A stretch of DNA of 64,000 nt from Ophiura sarsii (GCA_035610835.1 CM069459.1:29407570-29471569); one strand, 5' to 3'; positions 36,427 through 48,925 are shown, numbered from the stretch's first letter. The notes: generated from the letters alone by a model not told the origin. Numbers and translations are program-made.

Positions 36427-36927
36427 ATATAAATATGCAGCGATGGAAATACCACATGACTTTCCACCCGGGTAGACAGTCGCGGGGTTGATCAACCCTG
36501 GGTGGACCAACCCTTGGTGGACTACAATAGAGCGCCCTCAGGGAATAAACGGCATAATACTGTTTAAAAAACACACCTTGGAAACTATATTCATTCTAAA
36601 TTTTATGTTAAAACACACAGGGGATTGGTGTTCGGGGAGGTAAAAACAAAGATGGATCATTCTAAAACAACCCCGGGACTGTCCGGATCATTCTAAAACA
36701 GCCCCGGGACAGTCCGGATCATTCTAAAACAACCCGGGACTGTCCACCCTCGGGACTGTCTACCCAGGGACTACTTCTAACCCTAACCCTAACCCTAACC
36801 CTAACCCAAACCCTATCCACCCAGGGTTGGTCGACCCAGGGTTGGTCTACCCCAGGACTGTCTACCCCGGGACTGCCTGCCCCGGGTGGAAAGTCATGTG
36901 GGTATTTCCATTGCTGCATATAAATAT
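36427..36927. mobile_element. TIR element containing telomere-like CCCTAA repeats
   Basis: Inverted ends of about 45 bp (tgcagcgatggaaataccac... and complement, 36427-36471 and 36883-36927). Inside are three copies of ggatcattctaaaacaaccc, many gggactgtc/accctgggtgg motifs and a short (CCCTAA)n tract. Ends about 15 bases from the exon at 36943. Confidence 0.8.
36778..36815. repeat. Telomere-type (CCCTAA)n, about 5 units
   Basis: ctaaccctaaccctaaccct run followed by a degenerate unit (cccaaaccct). Interstitial, inside a TIR element. Confidence 0.9.
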
Positions 36928-36942
36928 TTCCCAATTACGTAC

Positions 36943-37047
36943 TACATTCAGTGCTTATTGTTGAGGGTCTACAGTTTGTCATGTTCGCGTTGTTTAGTAT
37001 GCATCCGTGTCCCACTGGACAACCCATAAACGCTTCTCCACATACAC
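36943..37047 (-). CDS. Follistatin-N-like Cys module exon, copy 1
   Basis: 35 residues: VCGEAFMGCPVGHGC, ANMTNC, STEC. Same Cys spacing as copy 2; NMT is an N-glycosylation sequon. Phase 1-1; acceptor TTTACAG, donor GTACGTAA. A TIR element ends about 15 bases past the exon. Confidence 0.79.
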
Positions 37048-37389
37048 CTGTAAATGTTAATAATACATAATATTGTATATTATTATCTGTTAATTCTCTC
37101 AAAAACACAAAAGTAGTTGAAACACATTTTGAATTGATTAGCATGTATAATTTCAAAATTCAAAAATTACTGCCAACATTTTCAACTTTGCTTATAGTAC
37201 ACTTTGTTCGACACCCTTTGTTGTAAGTCTACATTTCATTGGCCACTTTAGTGCGAAGAAAATTATCCTCTAGTCAATTTCCATATGTTTAATAAAATCA
37301 ATTTCCTTGAGCTGGACTGATACATGTAGGTCAACACTTTGAGATTAGCGACCCCCTCATAGAATAATAGCTATATATTAAATACTTAC

Positions 37390-37506
37390 TTATACCGCAG
37401 TTAACACCGTACCATTCTTCATTGCAAATGCATGTATAGGTACCATCACCTAAGTCATTGCATGTGCCACAATGTTCACACGGAGATAGATTACACGGAT
37501 TCAGTA
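37390..37506 (-). CDS. EGF-like exon, copy 1
   Basis: 39 residues: LNPCNLSPCEHCGTC, GDGTYTCICNEEW, GVNC. NLS is a sequon. Phase 1-1; acceptor TATATCAG, donor GTAAGTAT. The intron on its 3' side is only 342 bases and leads to the Cys module. Confidence 0.91.
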
Positions 37507-37786
37507 CTGATATAAGAACAAACATGTTTTATTGTGACGTTAACATTTATATTCTCATAAAAGTTATAATTCTATCATCATATATCGCAATTGAACAATA
37601 AACTCCGATTGTAAAACAAACTTCAAATAAATCGATCGAATGCATCCTTTTCCAACTCTCAATATTGCTTAATTCCTTAGAAATAACAAATATATAAAAC
37701 ATAACGCTAACATATTAAAAATAACAAACGTTATATAAATTTATTATACAAATCAATTGAAAATATCAAAAAGACATAAGACTTAC

Positions 37787-37966
37787 CACAAGTCGGTGTT
37801 TCGTGATCCCATGTTCCGTTCGCCTGACAAGTTGCATCAGTGTCTCCTACTAGCGTATATCCGTCATCACATGTGAAAACTACAGAATCTTGGAATTCGT
37901 AGACACTCTCATCAAGTGTGACAGACCCATTTCTAGGAGCCGCTATATCACCACATGTATTCGGTT
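37787..37966 (-). CDS. CCP/sushi exon of cassette 1
   Basis: 60 residues: NTCGDIAAPRNGSV, VVFTCDDGYTL, ATCQANGTWDHETPTC. Four canonical Cys only, with Thr where the array units have the extra Cys. Phase 1-1; acceptor ATTACAG, donor GTAAGTCT. Confidence 0.93.
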
Positions 37967-37999
37967 CTGTAATAAGAGTACATTTGTTTCATAATTGTG

Positions 38000-40900
38000 A
38001 CGTAGACACTGTCAACTTGCTATAACAGTTCTGATTTATACCCTTTTTATAATAAATATAAATTATAGTAAGTTTACCCCTTCCCTTCCCTATAGGCTCC
38101 AGCTCTTGAACTTGGACACACACTGTACATTTTTTTTCTCAAACATCATAAAATCTTAGGGGGTCCCTTGACAACCCCAAGCACCCCCACAGGGGCTTGG
38201 TGAGTGACCGATGCCAGTTCTACTCTGTATGGTACCATTGGTACGAATTTCACTATTGCTGTATATAGGGTGTCCCAGAATGATCTATACAGAGGTACGA
38301 TTTTTTTCGGTATGAACTTTATTGATATTGTCCCAACCGTTTTCATATACATCTATATCTTTGAAATGAAAGGAGGGCGAGGGGAAAAGGTACAAAAGGG
38401 CGAACATTGAACAATTATTTGCATTATTATGTTTTGAGGTGTCATGATAATGATAAAATTGGATGATTTACGCCCAATATGTATTGGTCTTGCTCTGAGT
38501 TTTAAAACATTTTTAAAAACTCATAGCTCGACCAATACATGAGCTCAATCCATTCAATTTTATACCAAAATCAGAGCATCGGTTAAATTTAATTATAATT
38601 GTGAAAAAAAAATTGTGAAAAATTCACAAAATGTTTCAAAAATGTCAATATTATTGAATTTCATTACCATATTTGAAATCACCATGAGAAATGCATTGCA
38701 ATAAGTACAAACATGCCTAGTATTGGGACAGGAATCATTGAAAATCTGTTTTGTGTATGGTAGAAATAATAGCCTCGTGGAAAGTGTTAAGATTGCCTAC
38801 AATCTGATTTATACATGATAATACAGTACAGAAATCATCCATTGATTTCTATTTTCAGTACTTAAATCGGGATGTTATATAAAATCATTCAACGAACAAA
38901 TGTATACATTTATCTTTGGAGTAATTTTCCGTGTCCGTTGTCCAAAATCTCTTTCTGGCTTTGATCGCATCATTACAAAAGTGAAACAATTATCACTTAC
39001 AATAAATATATAGCTATGATTCAGAGCTATAATCATGACAAATGTCATGAGGCTGATATTCATATTAACGATGTTATGAGTGAGGAGGTAGAACTTATTG
39101 AATGACTCTCGTATATTCAAGAAATGTACATAGGGTGAGTCAAAATATTCAGGTCCCGACTTCAATGATTGTTTTAACCAATTCAAACACACACAAATGA
39201 ATATATTTGATGACATTTATAAAAACACATTGTTAGCTATAACCTGAATTTTATTTCTTACAATTTTGTTTTTCCAACAGGGGGATATGTGTTTTTCCCC
39301 AAGTTCTATAAAATTCAATCTGTTCCAACTTCCACGTTACCACTATGAAAGTAACAGGGTTTGCTGATGAATGAGGCGCAAGTTGAACATGTTGAAGGAA
39401 GAGCATGGACATATTAAATCCAGTTCAAGACCATCACACACATGACACATGTGACAAATGTCCTCCATTTATTGGGATCAGTGCAATCAAGAAGGTATGA
39501 CCATATTATTGTACTCCATTTGATACGGGAATTGGAAAAAGACATTCTTATTTTTGGTAAAGAGTGCCTGTAGGCTACTTACATACAAGTCAGCGTTCAC
39601 ATTGCTTGAATGCTATGGATTCGTTTTGCAATACTACGTTACATTGTATATAGGCTTATATAATCCAAGTAAAGGTGAGACCAGCAAGGCCTATATAATA
39701 TACAAAATATTATATATATAATAGGCCTATATATATATATTAATCGTTTTCGAGCAATAAGAGCTGAACGAACATTATTGAAATAGGTGTTACCTATTTG
39801 GAAATCATTATTTTAAACGAACTTGATTTGATATTAGAAAAACAAATCTCCTACACCACTACAGAAAAACTGCTGTAATACCATATCAATTATATCTATA
39901 CTCTTTATACTGAGACCACAGTAAAGATAAGTCTTTCCTCTACCTATTTCAGGACTTTCGGATCATTTTTGAAATTTCTTATGTTTTTCTTTATTTTTTG
40001 AAAATTCCCTAAATTTTCACCTTCTGGAATTTTTGTAGACTAAACGAAAAGTGCTATGGCCATGAAACTTTGGGAATAAATTTATAAGCATATTACCTTA
40101 ATTCTCTCGTGAGTTTTTGCAAATACAGTGTTTACTTTTTGGAAAAAATATTTTTTTCAATTTTGATTTTAGGGAAATTTTCAAAAGGCTGTAAAAAGTT
40201 CTAGAAACACTTAATTAGTAAAAACTCACGAGATTACTTTCTAAACTTAATTACCTTTAATATGACACCTTGTTTGTGCAAATTGAACAAGTAGTTTTTT
40301 CTGCAGAAATTCACAAAGTTTGCCAATATAGTGTTTCTAGAAAATAGTGAAAAAGTACTAACATTCCCAGTGAATAAACCATCAATCACCACTCAGTTTT
40401 GGAGGAGAAAAAAATGTGTTATACCTTGGTGTTTTGGCATCAAAATAAAATAAAAGTCTTTAGCATACATTGATTTTAAAGAAGAGAAAAAAATATTAAC
40501 AAAACTATGTGTTTTCTGAAATTTGGCAGTATTTGGGAATTCGGCTACGCCTCCTGTATTAAGTCAATGGGTTTTCAAATAACGAAAAATTCCGTAAATC
40601 AAAAACGGCTTTTTGGAAAAAATTCAAACTTGGCATATCATCTTTTCTCATCAATATACACATCCTCTGTTATTTTGAAGCAAATCATTGCCGGTCACCG
40701 TAGCCGAGTTAGCCACCTTAAACAGTTCTTGCGTAAAACACGTTTGTGCAATATTGTTATATCATAATATTGCATTAATATTTTGTACACAATATCGTTT
40801 TAATTATCAGAGATTCCCCCAAAAATATGTAAATTAGGTATATTTATTAAATATTATTTTATTTATAAACTATCAACGTGTATGGTTGTTGTGTTGTGTG

Positions 40901-41450
40901 AAAAACTAAAACTGCAGAAGTGGTATAATATTTTTTAAGCTGACTGAGTGGCTCAATACAATGCGGGCCGGACTGCCACGCAGCAGGCAAACCCGACGCC
41001 CGTCCCACCTGGACTTTCCCGCTAATTTGACAAGTTTTTCTCCCCTGATAAGTTTGACTCTCCAAAACAACAAGCCATGAGAGTTAGTATTAATAAACGA
41101 AATTCTCGAAATGATTCGTATGTACATTTTTAACATGATACAAGGATAATTGGGCCTTTTACCAGCTAGAATGGTCTAATTACAGAATAGCTAATAGAAT
41201 TCGAAAATAAATTCCTTTACTATGAAATACAGATTCTCAAGAAAAAAACTTTAATTTAAAGGATAGAATGAAGGTCACTCTATGAGTTAAAATGTTCCAA
41301 ACGGTTTATTTGTCTAAATAGACTGTCTTCAAATTGCTAATATTTAAAAACAAACCATCAACGTCAATTATTTAAATGTTTGATAGATTGTGGTGCAGGC
41401 TTACAAATATAATGTGCAAATGAATCAAAACTCGTTTTTATGGGGACATA
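38000..41450. other. Intron between two CCP exons, unrecognised and low-complexity sequence
   Basis: AT-rich with TA-dinucleotide tracts near 39710-39740. tatagggtgtcccagaatga at 38268 resembles the end of a DNA transposon, but no matching inverted end was found. No exon seen. Confidence 0.6.
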
Positions 41451-41478
41451 TTGCTTTTCATTGGTGCATAACACTTAC

Positions 41479-41676
41479 CACATGAAAAGGCCGACAAATC
41501 AGGATTAAATGTTGGACTTGTACCATCTCCTGGATCTTCGCATTTTGGAGGCGTTGCAGGACCTACTATTCCATAACCAACACTGCAGTTCAATTCCAGA
41601 GACGAATTGACAGCGACAGTTGCCGTGTCAGGTGCCCACATACCGTTCACTGGTGTTATTTCAACTGTACATTGTT
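41479..41676 (-). CDS. Divergent CCP/sushi exon
   Basis: 66 residues: QCTVEITPVNGMW, LELNCSVGYGI, PPKCEDPGDGTSPTF, AFSC. Four Cys and the C-x-x-G-Y signature mark it as CCP, but it is longer in the loop before the fourth Cys and far from the array sequence. It also lacks the WD before that Cys. Phase 1-1; acceptor ATCATAG, donor GTAAGTGT. Probably an older module that predates the array. Confidence 0.85.
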
Positions 41677-42329
41677 CTATGATAGAAAAAATACATTTTG
41701 CTTATAACATATCATTTCTAAGAATAGTTAGTCTCAGGAAAAAACTCTGAAGGTCACTCTATGAGCTAAAATGTTCTCACGATGCACGCGCTGCGTTCGT
41801 TTGTCTTACCTAGTCCGAACGCTTAAAATTACTCAATTAATTATAATTCAATTATATATATGAAGAGCTATGTTCCAAAAGGGATCAACTCCATATAAGT
41901 GAAATAGGAGAAAAGCAACGTTTTTTAAATTAAGGATGTTGCACTTCTTTGATTATTCTAATTTTCTGCCATATGAAAGATACCATACGTGTAAGCTTAA
42001 AAACAGATTTGATTTCATTTTTTTATTTTCACTATATTTCCTATTTCATTCTTTATTTTCGGACACTAGTGGGTTAGCGCCTGTTTCGACCAATTGCGAA
42101 AAAACCACTTAACTATACAATCGTTATTTTCAATTAAGGTACACCTGAAAGACATTGGTGTCTATAGCTTGTCTATAGCTTGACACAGCGCCTAGTGCAG
42201 TAGTAGTAGTAGTAGAAGTAGCGTAGTTTTTAGAGCTACATGTAGCATGCTTTGTTTCTGCTTTCAACTGCTGCTGCTGACTAGCCGTCAGGGGAAAAGG
42301 AAAGCAAATATGTAAGTCTTTCAATGTCG

Positions 42330-42860
42330 GTACATAACCTCTCCATCATCAAGACTCTTACAGTGCCTCCACGGTGATTGCTGAAAGGCGATCACTTGCG
42401 GATACTGGGTACCTCATGGCCCCAGGCTAAACTGTATGGTATCTCGGAGCAGCTATGGACCCTAGAGATGTGATGTACAGGCCCACCCGCATATGTGGAC
42501 ATGCACTGTCACTTCATCAACCATGCCCCAGCTATGGGTTAAATAGTTCTCGACTGGTCAGCAAGGTCAAGATAGTCCTTGTGGCAGAAGGTCCGGAAGA
42601 AGATTAATGGCACAAAGTCATCTCCAGCAGGTGGAAGATCTAATAGTAAAGACAACAGCTGGGGGACCGCCAATTTAGCTGGCATTGCTGACTGACAACA
42701 CGCCTTGCCAGCGCGTCAGTTATAGGCAAATATCCTTTAAGCATCATGGAAGTAAAAGAAAGAAAAGGCTGTATTGCCTGAGGCCAAAACGGGCGCAACC
42801 GACTAGGGAAAAGAGGTTGCAAATTGTCCAGTCCGACCTCCATAGGAAACATTCATCCTT
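42330..42860. repeat. GC-richer insert of unknown class
   Basis: About 500 bases of clearly higher GC than the surrounding intron, located right at the membrane-side edge of the CCP array. It has no complete ORF; composition suggests a retroelement fragment, but no motif confirms it. Confidence 0.35.
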
Positions 42861-42883
42861 TGAATGACGGATATACTACGTAC

Positions 42884-43063
42884 CACATCTCGGTGTTTCA
42901 TGATCCCAAGTCTGGTTCGCCTGACAAGTTGCATCAATGTCTCCTATTAGTATATATCCTTCATCACAACAGAAATCTACAGAATCTTGGTAATAGTAGA
43001 CGCTGTAATCAGGTTTCACGGTACCGTTTCCAGGAGCCTCCATATCACCACACATATTTGGTT
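42884..43063 (-). CDS. CCP array exon R1 (membrane-side edge)
   Basis: Most diverged array unit: MCGDMEAPGNGT, YYYQDSVDFCCDEGY, ILIGDIDATC, TWDHETPRC. It has the extra Cys (FCC) but DAT instead of NAT, so one sequon is lost. Donor GTACGTAG instead of GTAAGTAG. An edge unit escaping homogenisation is the usual pattern in tandem arrays. Confidence 0.92.
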
Positions 43064-43459
43064 CTGTAATAAGAGTACATTTGTTTCATAACTGTGACGT
43101 TAGACAATGTAAACTGGTTAACACAGTTCTGATTTATATCTTATAAAAGATTGGACAGTTTTCATCTTTTCTCTAAATATTCTATTACCTGTGTGAACGC
43201 TCACCATCTAAACTGTCCAAGCAAATTGTTTAAAAAAATTATATTTTTTTTAACATTTTACATTTACAACAAACTTCAATTGTTAAACAAATTTCAAACT
43301 AACCAATCTAATACATCCTTTTGTAACTCTCAATATTTCGTATTACCTTAGACATAACAAATATAACATAACACTAAATTAATTAAAATAACAAACGGTG
43401 TATTACTTTAATTATTATACAAATCAATTGAATAGATAACAAAAAGATATACTACTTAC

Positions 43460-43639
43460 CACAACTCGGTATTTCATGATCCCATGTTTGGTTCGCCTGG
43501 CAAGTTGCATTAACATCTCCTTTTAGCATATATCCGTCATCACAACAGAACTCTACATAATCTTGGTATTCGTAGACACTGTTATCAGGTTTGACGGTAC
43601 CGTTTCCAGGAGCCTCTATATCATCACACATGTTTGGTT
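43460..43639 (-). CDS. CCP array exon R2
   Basis: 60 residues: MCDDIEAPGNGTVKPD, YEYQ, EFCCDDGY, DVNATCQANQTWDHEIPSC. Acceptor ATTACAG, donor GTAAGTAG, phase 1-1. KPD with YEYQ is intermediate between the proximal and distal unit types. Confidence 0.94.
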
Positions 43640-44049
43640 CTGTAATAAGAGAACGTTTGTTTCATAACTGTGACATAGACAATGTAAACTGGTTAACACA
43701 GTTCTGATCTATATCTTTTAATAGATTGGACAGTTTTAATCTTTTCTCTAAATATTCTATTACCTGTTTGAAAGCTCAACATCTTAACTGTCCACGCAAA
43801 TTGTTAAAAAAATTGAATTGTTTTACATTTGCATCGAGTGTTCTCAATTTAACAACAAACTCAAATTGTAAAAAAACAATTCTTCAAACTAACCCGTTTA
43901 ATACATCCTTTTGTAACTCTCAATATTTCGTATTTCCTTAGACATAACAAATATAACATAACACTAAAATAATTAAAATAACATATGGTGTATTACTTTA
44001 ATTATTATACAAATCAATTGAATAGATAACAAAAAGACATACTACTTAC

Positions 44050-44229
44050 CACAACTCGGTATTTCATGATCCCATGTTTGGTTCGCCTGGCAAGTTGCAT
44101 TAACATCTCCTTTTAGCATATATCCGTCATCGCAACAGAACTCTACATAATCTTGGTATGCGTAGACGCTGTTATCAGGTTTGACGGTACCGTTTCCAGG
44201 AGCCTCTATATCATCACACATGTTTGGTT
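44050..44229 (-). CDS. CCP array exon R3
   Basis: Proximal-type unit (KPDNSVYAYQ, WDHEIPSC) with FCC; 590 bp from R2. Confidence 0.94.
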
Positions 44230-44639
44230 CTGTAATAAGAGAACATTTGTTTCATAACTGTGACATAGACAATGTAAACTGGTTAACACAGTTCTGATCT
44301 ATATCTTTTAATAGATTGGACAGTTTTAATCTTTTCTCTAAATATTCTATTACCTGTTTGAAAGCTCAACATCTTAACTGTCCACGCAAATTGTTAAAAA
44401 AATTGAATTGTTTTACATTTGCATCGAGGGTTCTCAATTTAACAACAAACTCAAATTGTAAAAAAAAAATTCTTCAAACTAACCAGTTTAATACATCCTT
44501 TTGTAACTCTCAATATTTCGTATTTCCTTAGACATAACAAATATAACATAACACTAAAATAATTAAAATAACATACGGTGTATTACTTTAATTATTATAC
44601 AAATCAATTGAATAGATAACAAAAAGATATACTACTTAC

Positions 44640-44819
44640 CACAACTCGGTATTTCATGATCCCATGTTTGGTTCGCCTGGCAAGTTGCATTAACATCTCC
44701 TTTTAGCATATATCCGTCATCACAACAGAACTCTACATAATCCTGGTATGCGTAGACGCTGTTATCAGGTTTGACGGTACCGTTTCCAGGAGCCTCTATA
44801 TCATCACACATGTTTGGTT
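44640..44819 (-). CDS. CCP array exon R4
   Basis: Proximal-type unit (YAYQ, EIPSC); same protein as R3 with a synonymous change in YQD. Confidence 0.94.
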
Positions 44820-45227
44820 CTGTAATAAGAGAACATTTGTTTCATAACTGTGACATAGACAATGTAAACTGGTTAAGACAGTTCTGATCTATATCTTTTA
44901 ATAGATTGGACAGTTTTAATATTTTCTCTAAATATTCTATTACCTGTTTGAAAGCTCAACATCTTAACTGTCCAAGCAAATTGTTAACAAAATTGAATTG
45001 TTTTACATTTGCATCGAGTGTTCTCAATTTAACAACAAACTCAAATTTTAAAAAACAAATTCTTCAAACTAACCAGTTTAATACATCCTTTTGTAACTCT
45101 CAATATTTCGTATTTCCTTAGACATAACAAATATAACAACACTAAAATAATTAAAATAACATACGGTGTATTACTTTAATTATTATACAAATCAATTGAA
45201 TAAATAACAAAAAGATATACTACTTAC

Positions 45228-45407
45228 CACAACTCGGTATTTCATGATCCCATGTTTGGTTCGCCTGGCAAGTTGCATTAACATCTCCTTTTAGCATATA
45301 TCCGTCATCACAACAGAACTCTACATAATCTTGGTATGCGTAGACGCTGTTATCAGGTTTGACGGTACCGTTTCCAGGAGCCTCTATATCATCACACATG
45401 TTTGGTT
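45228..45407 (-). CDS. CCP array exon R5
   Basis: Proximal-type unit (YAYQ, EIPSC); donor and acceptor intact. Confidence 0.94.
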
Positions 45408-45813
45408 CTGTAATAAGAGAATATTTGTTTCATAACTGTGACATAGACAATGTAAACTGGTTAACACAGTTCTGATCTATATCTTTTAATAGATTGGACA
45501 GTTTTAATATTTTCTCTAAATATTCTATTACCTGTTAGAAAGCTCAACATCTTAACTGTCCACGCAAACTGTTAAAAAAATTGAATTGTTTTACATTTGC
45601 ATCGAGTGTTCTCAATTTAACAACAAACTCAAATTGTAAAACAAATTTCAGACTAACCAGTTTAATACATCCTTTTGTAACTCTCAATATTTCGTATTAC
45701 CTTAGACATAACAAATATAACATAACACTAAAATAATTAAAATAACAAACGGTGTATTACTTTAATTATTATACAAATCAATTGAATAGATATCAAAAAG
45801 ATATACTACTTAC

Positions 45814-45993
45814 CACAACTCGGTATTTCATGATCCCATGTTTGGTTCGCCTGGCAAGTTGCATTAACATCTCCTTTTAGCATATATCCGTCATCACAAC
45901 AGAACTCTACATAATCTTGGTATGCGTAGACGCTGTTATCAGGTTTGACGGTACCGTTTCCAGGAGCCTCTATATCATCACACATGTTTGGTT
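45814..45993 (-). CDS. CCP array exon R6
   Basis: Proximal-type unit (YAYQ, EIPSC); the flanking intron stays open upstream of the acceptor. Confidence 0.94.
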
Positions 45994-46400
45994 CTGTAAT
46001 AAGAGAACATTTTGTTTCATAACTGTGACATAGACAATGTAAACTGGTTAACACAGTTCTGATCTATATCTTTTAATAGATTGGACAGTTTTAATCTTTT
46101 CTCTAAATATTCGTTTACCTGTTTGAAAGCTCAACATCTTAACTGTCCACGTAAATTGTTAAAAAAATTGAATTGTTTTACATTTGCATCGAGTGTTCTC
46201 AATTTAACAACAAACTCAAATTGTAAAACAAATTTCAGACTAACCAGTTTAATACATCCTTTTGTAACTCTCAATATTTCGTATTACCTTAGACATAACA
46301 AATATAACATAACACTAAAATAATTAAAATAACAAACGGTGTCTTACTTTAATTTTTATACAAATCAATTGAATAGATATCAAAAAGATATACTACTTAC

Positions 46401-46580
46401 CACAACTCGGTATTTCATGATCCCATGTTTGGTTCGCCTGGCAAGTTGCATTAACATCTCCTTTTAGCATATATCCGTCATCACAACAGAACTCTACATA
46501 ATCTTGGTATGCGTAGACGCTGTTATCAGGTTTGACGGTACCGTTTCCAGGAGCCTCTATATCATCACACATGTTTGGTT
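46401..46580 (-). CDS. CCP array exon R7
   Basis: Proximal-type unit (YAYQ, EIPSC). Confidence 0.94.
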
Positions 46581-46990
46581 CTGTAATAAGAGAACATTTG
46601 TTTCATAACTGTGACATAGACAATGTAAACTGGTTAACACAGTTCTGATCTATATCTTTTAATAGATTGGACAGTTTTAATCTTTTCTCTAAATATTCTA
46701 TTACCTGTTTGAAAGCTCAACATCTTAACTGTCCACGTAAATTGTTAAAAAAATTGAATTGTTTTACATTTGCATCGAGTGTTCTCAATTTAACAACAAA
46801 CTCAAATTGTAAAAAAAAAATTCTTCAAACTAACCAGTTTAATACATCCTTTTGTAACTCTCAATATTTCGTATTTCCTTAGACATAACAAATATAACAT
46901 AACACTAAAATAATTAAAATAACATACGGTGTATTACTTTAATTATTATACAAATCAATTGAATAGATAACAAAAAGATATACTACTTAC

Positions 46991-47167
46991 CACAACTCGG
47001 TATTTCATGATCCCATGTTTGGTTCGCCTGGCAAGTTGCATTAACATCTCCTTTTAGCATATATCCGTCATCACAACAGAACTCTACATAATCTTGGTAT
47101 GCGTAGACGCTGTTATCAGGTTTGACGGTACCGTTTCCAGGAGCCTCTATATCACACATGTTTGGTT
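46991..47167 (-). CDS. CCP array exon R8 (one codon shorter)
   Basis: 177 bp: one Asp codon is missing after the first Cys (MCDIEA). Frame kept. The same deletion is in R9, showing that units are copied locally. Confidence 0.93.
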
Positions 47168-47573
47168 CTGTAATAAGAGAACATTTGTTTCATAACTGTG
47201 ACATAGACAATGTAAACTGGTTAACACAGTTCTGATCTATATCTTTTAATAGATTGGACAGTTTTAATATTTTCTCTAAATATTCTATTACCTGTTTGAA
47301 AGCTCAACATCTTAACTGTCCACGCAAACTGTTAAAAAAATTGAATTGTTTTACATTTGCATCGAGTGTTCTCAATTTAACAACAAACTCAAATTGTAAA
47401 ACAAATTTCAGACTAACCAGTTTAATACATCCTTTTGTAACTCTCAATATTTCGTATTACCTTAGACATAACAAATATAACATTACACTAAAATAATTAA
47501 AATAACAAACGGTGTATTACTTTAATTATTATACAAATCAATTGAATAGATATCAAAAAGATATACTACTTAC

Positions 47574-47750
47574 CACATCTCGGTATTTCATGATCCCATG
47601 TTTGGTTCGCCTGGCAAGTTGCATTAACATCTCCTTTTAGCATATATCCGTCATCACAACAGAACTCTACATAATCTTGGTATGCGTAGACGCTGTTATC
47701 AGGTTTGACGGTACCGTTTCCAGGAGCCTCTATATCACACATGTTTGGTT
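47574..47750 (-). CDS. CCP array exon R9 (one codon shorter)
   Basis: 177 bp with MCDIEA as in R8, and EIPRC (Ser to Arg) as in R10; a mosaic of its two neighbours. Confidence 0.93.
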
Positions 47751-48155
47751 CTGTAATAAGAGAACTTTGTTTCATAACTGTGACATAGACAATGTAAACT
47801 GGTTAACACAGTTCTGATCTATATCTTTTAATAGATTGGACAGTTTTAATATTTTCTCTAAATATTCTATTACCTGTTTGAAAGCTCAACATCTTAACTG
47901 TCCACGCAAACTGTTAAAAAAATTGAATTGTTTTACCTTTGCATCGAGTGTTCTCAATTTAACAACAAACTCAAATTGTAAAACAAATTTCAGACTAACC
48001 AGTTTAATACATCCTTTTGTAACTCTCAATATTTCGTATTACCTTAGACATAACCAATATAACATTACACTAAAATAATTAAAATAACAAACGGTGTATT
48101 ACTTTAATTATTATACAAATCAATTGAATAGATATCAAAAAGATATACTACTTAC

Positions 48156-48335
48156 CACATCTCGGTATTTCATGATCCCATGTTTGGTTCGCCTGGCAAG
48201 TTGCATTAACATCTCCTTTTAGCATATATCCGTCATCACAACAGAACTCTACATAATCTTGGTATACGTAGACGCTGTTATCAGGTTTAACGGTACCGTT
48301 TCCAGGAGCCTCTATATCATCACACATGTTTGGTT
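48156..48335 (-). CDS. CCP array exon R10
   Basis: Proximal-type unit with YVYQ and EIPRC. Confidence 0.93.
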
Positions 48336-48745
48336 CTGTAATAAGAGAACATTTGTTTCATAACTGTGACATAGACAATGTAAACTGGTTAACACAGTTC
48401 TGATCTATATCTTTTAATAGATTGGACAGTTTTAATATTTTCTCTAAATATTCTATTACCGTTTGAAAGCTCAACATCTTAACTGTCCACGCAAATTGTT
48501 AAAAAAATTGAATTGTTTTACATTTGCATCGAGTGTTCTCAATTTAACAACAAACTCAAATTGTTAAAAAAAAATTCTTCAAACTAACCAGTTTAATACA
48601 ATCCTTTTGTAACTCTCAATATTTCGTATTTCCTTAGACATAACAAATATAACATAACACTAAAATAATTAAAATAATATACGGTGTATTACTTTAATTA
48701 TTATACAAATCAATTGAATAGATAACAAAAAGATATACTACTTAC

Positions 48746-48925
48746 CACAACTCGGTATTTCATGATCCCATGTTTGGTTCGCCTGGCAAGTTGCATTAAC
48801 ATCTCCTTTTAGCATATATCCGTCATCACAACAGAACTCTACATAATCTTGGTATGCGTAGACGCTGTTATCAGGTTTGACGGTACCGTTTCCAGGAGCC
48901 TCTATAGCATCACACATGTTTGGTT
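48746..48925 (-). CDS. CCP array exon R11
   Basis: Proximal-type unit with MCDAIEA (Asp to Ala). The intron on its 5' side carries the 1-kb insertion at 49287-50298. Confidence 0.93.

Noticed and set aside
36778..36815. A true chromosome end
   Set aside because: Only about five units, flanked on both sides by gene sequence and enclosed in an inverted-repeat element.
38268..39180. DNA transposon bounded by tagggtgtccc and tagggtgagtc
   Set aside because: The two motifs are in the same orientation and do not form inverted ends.
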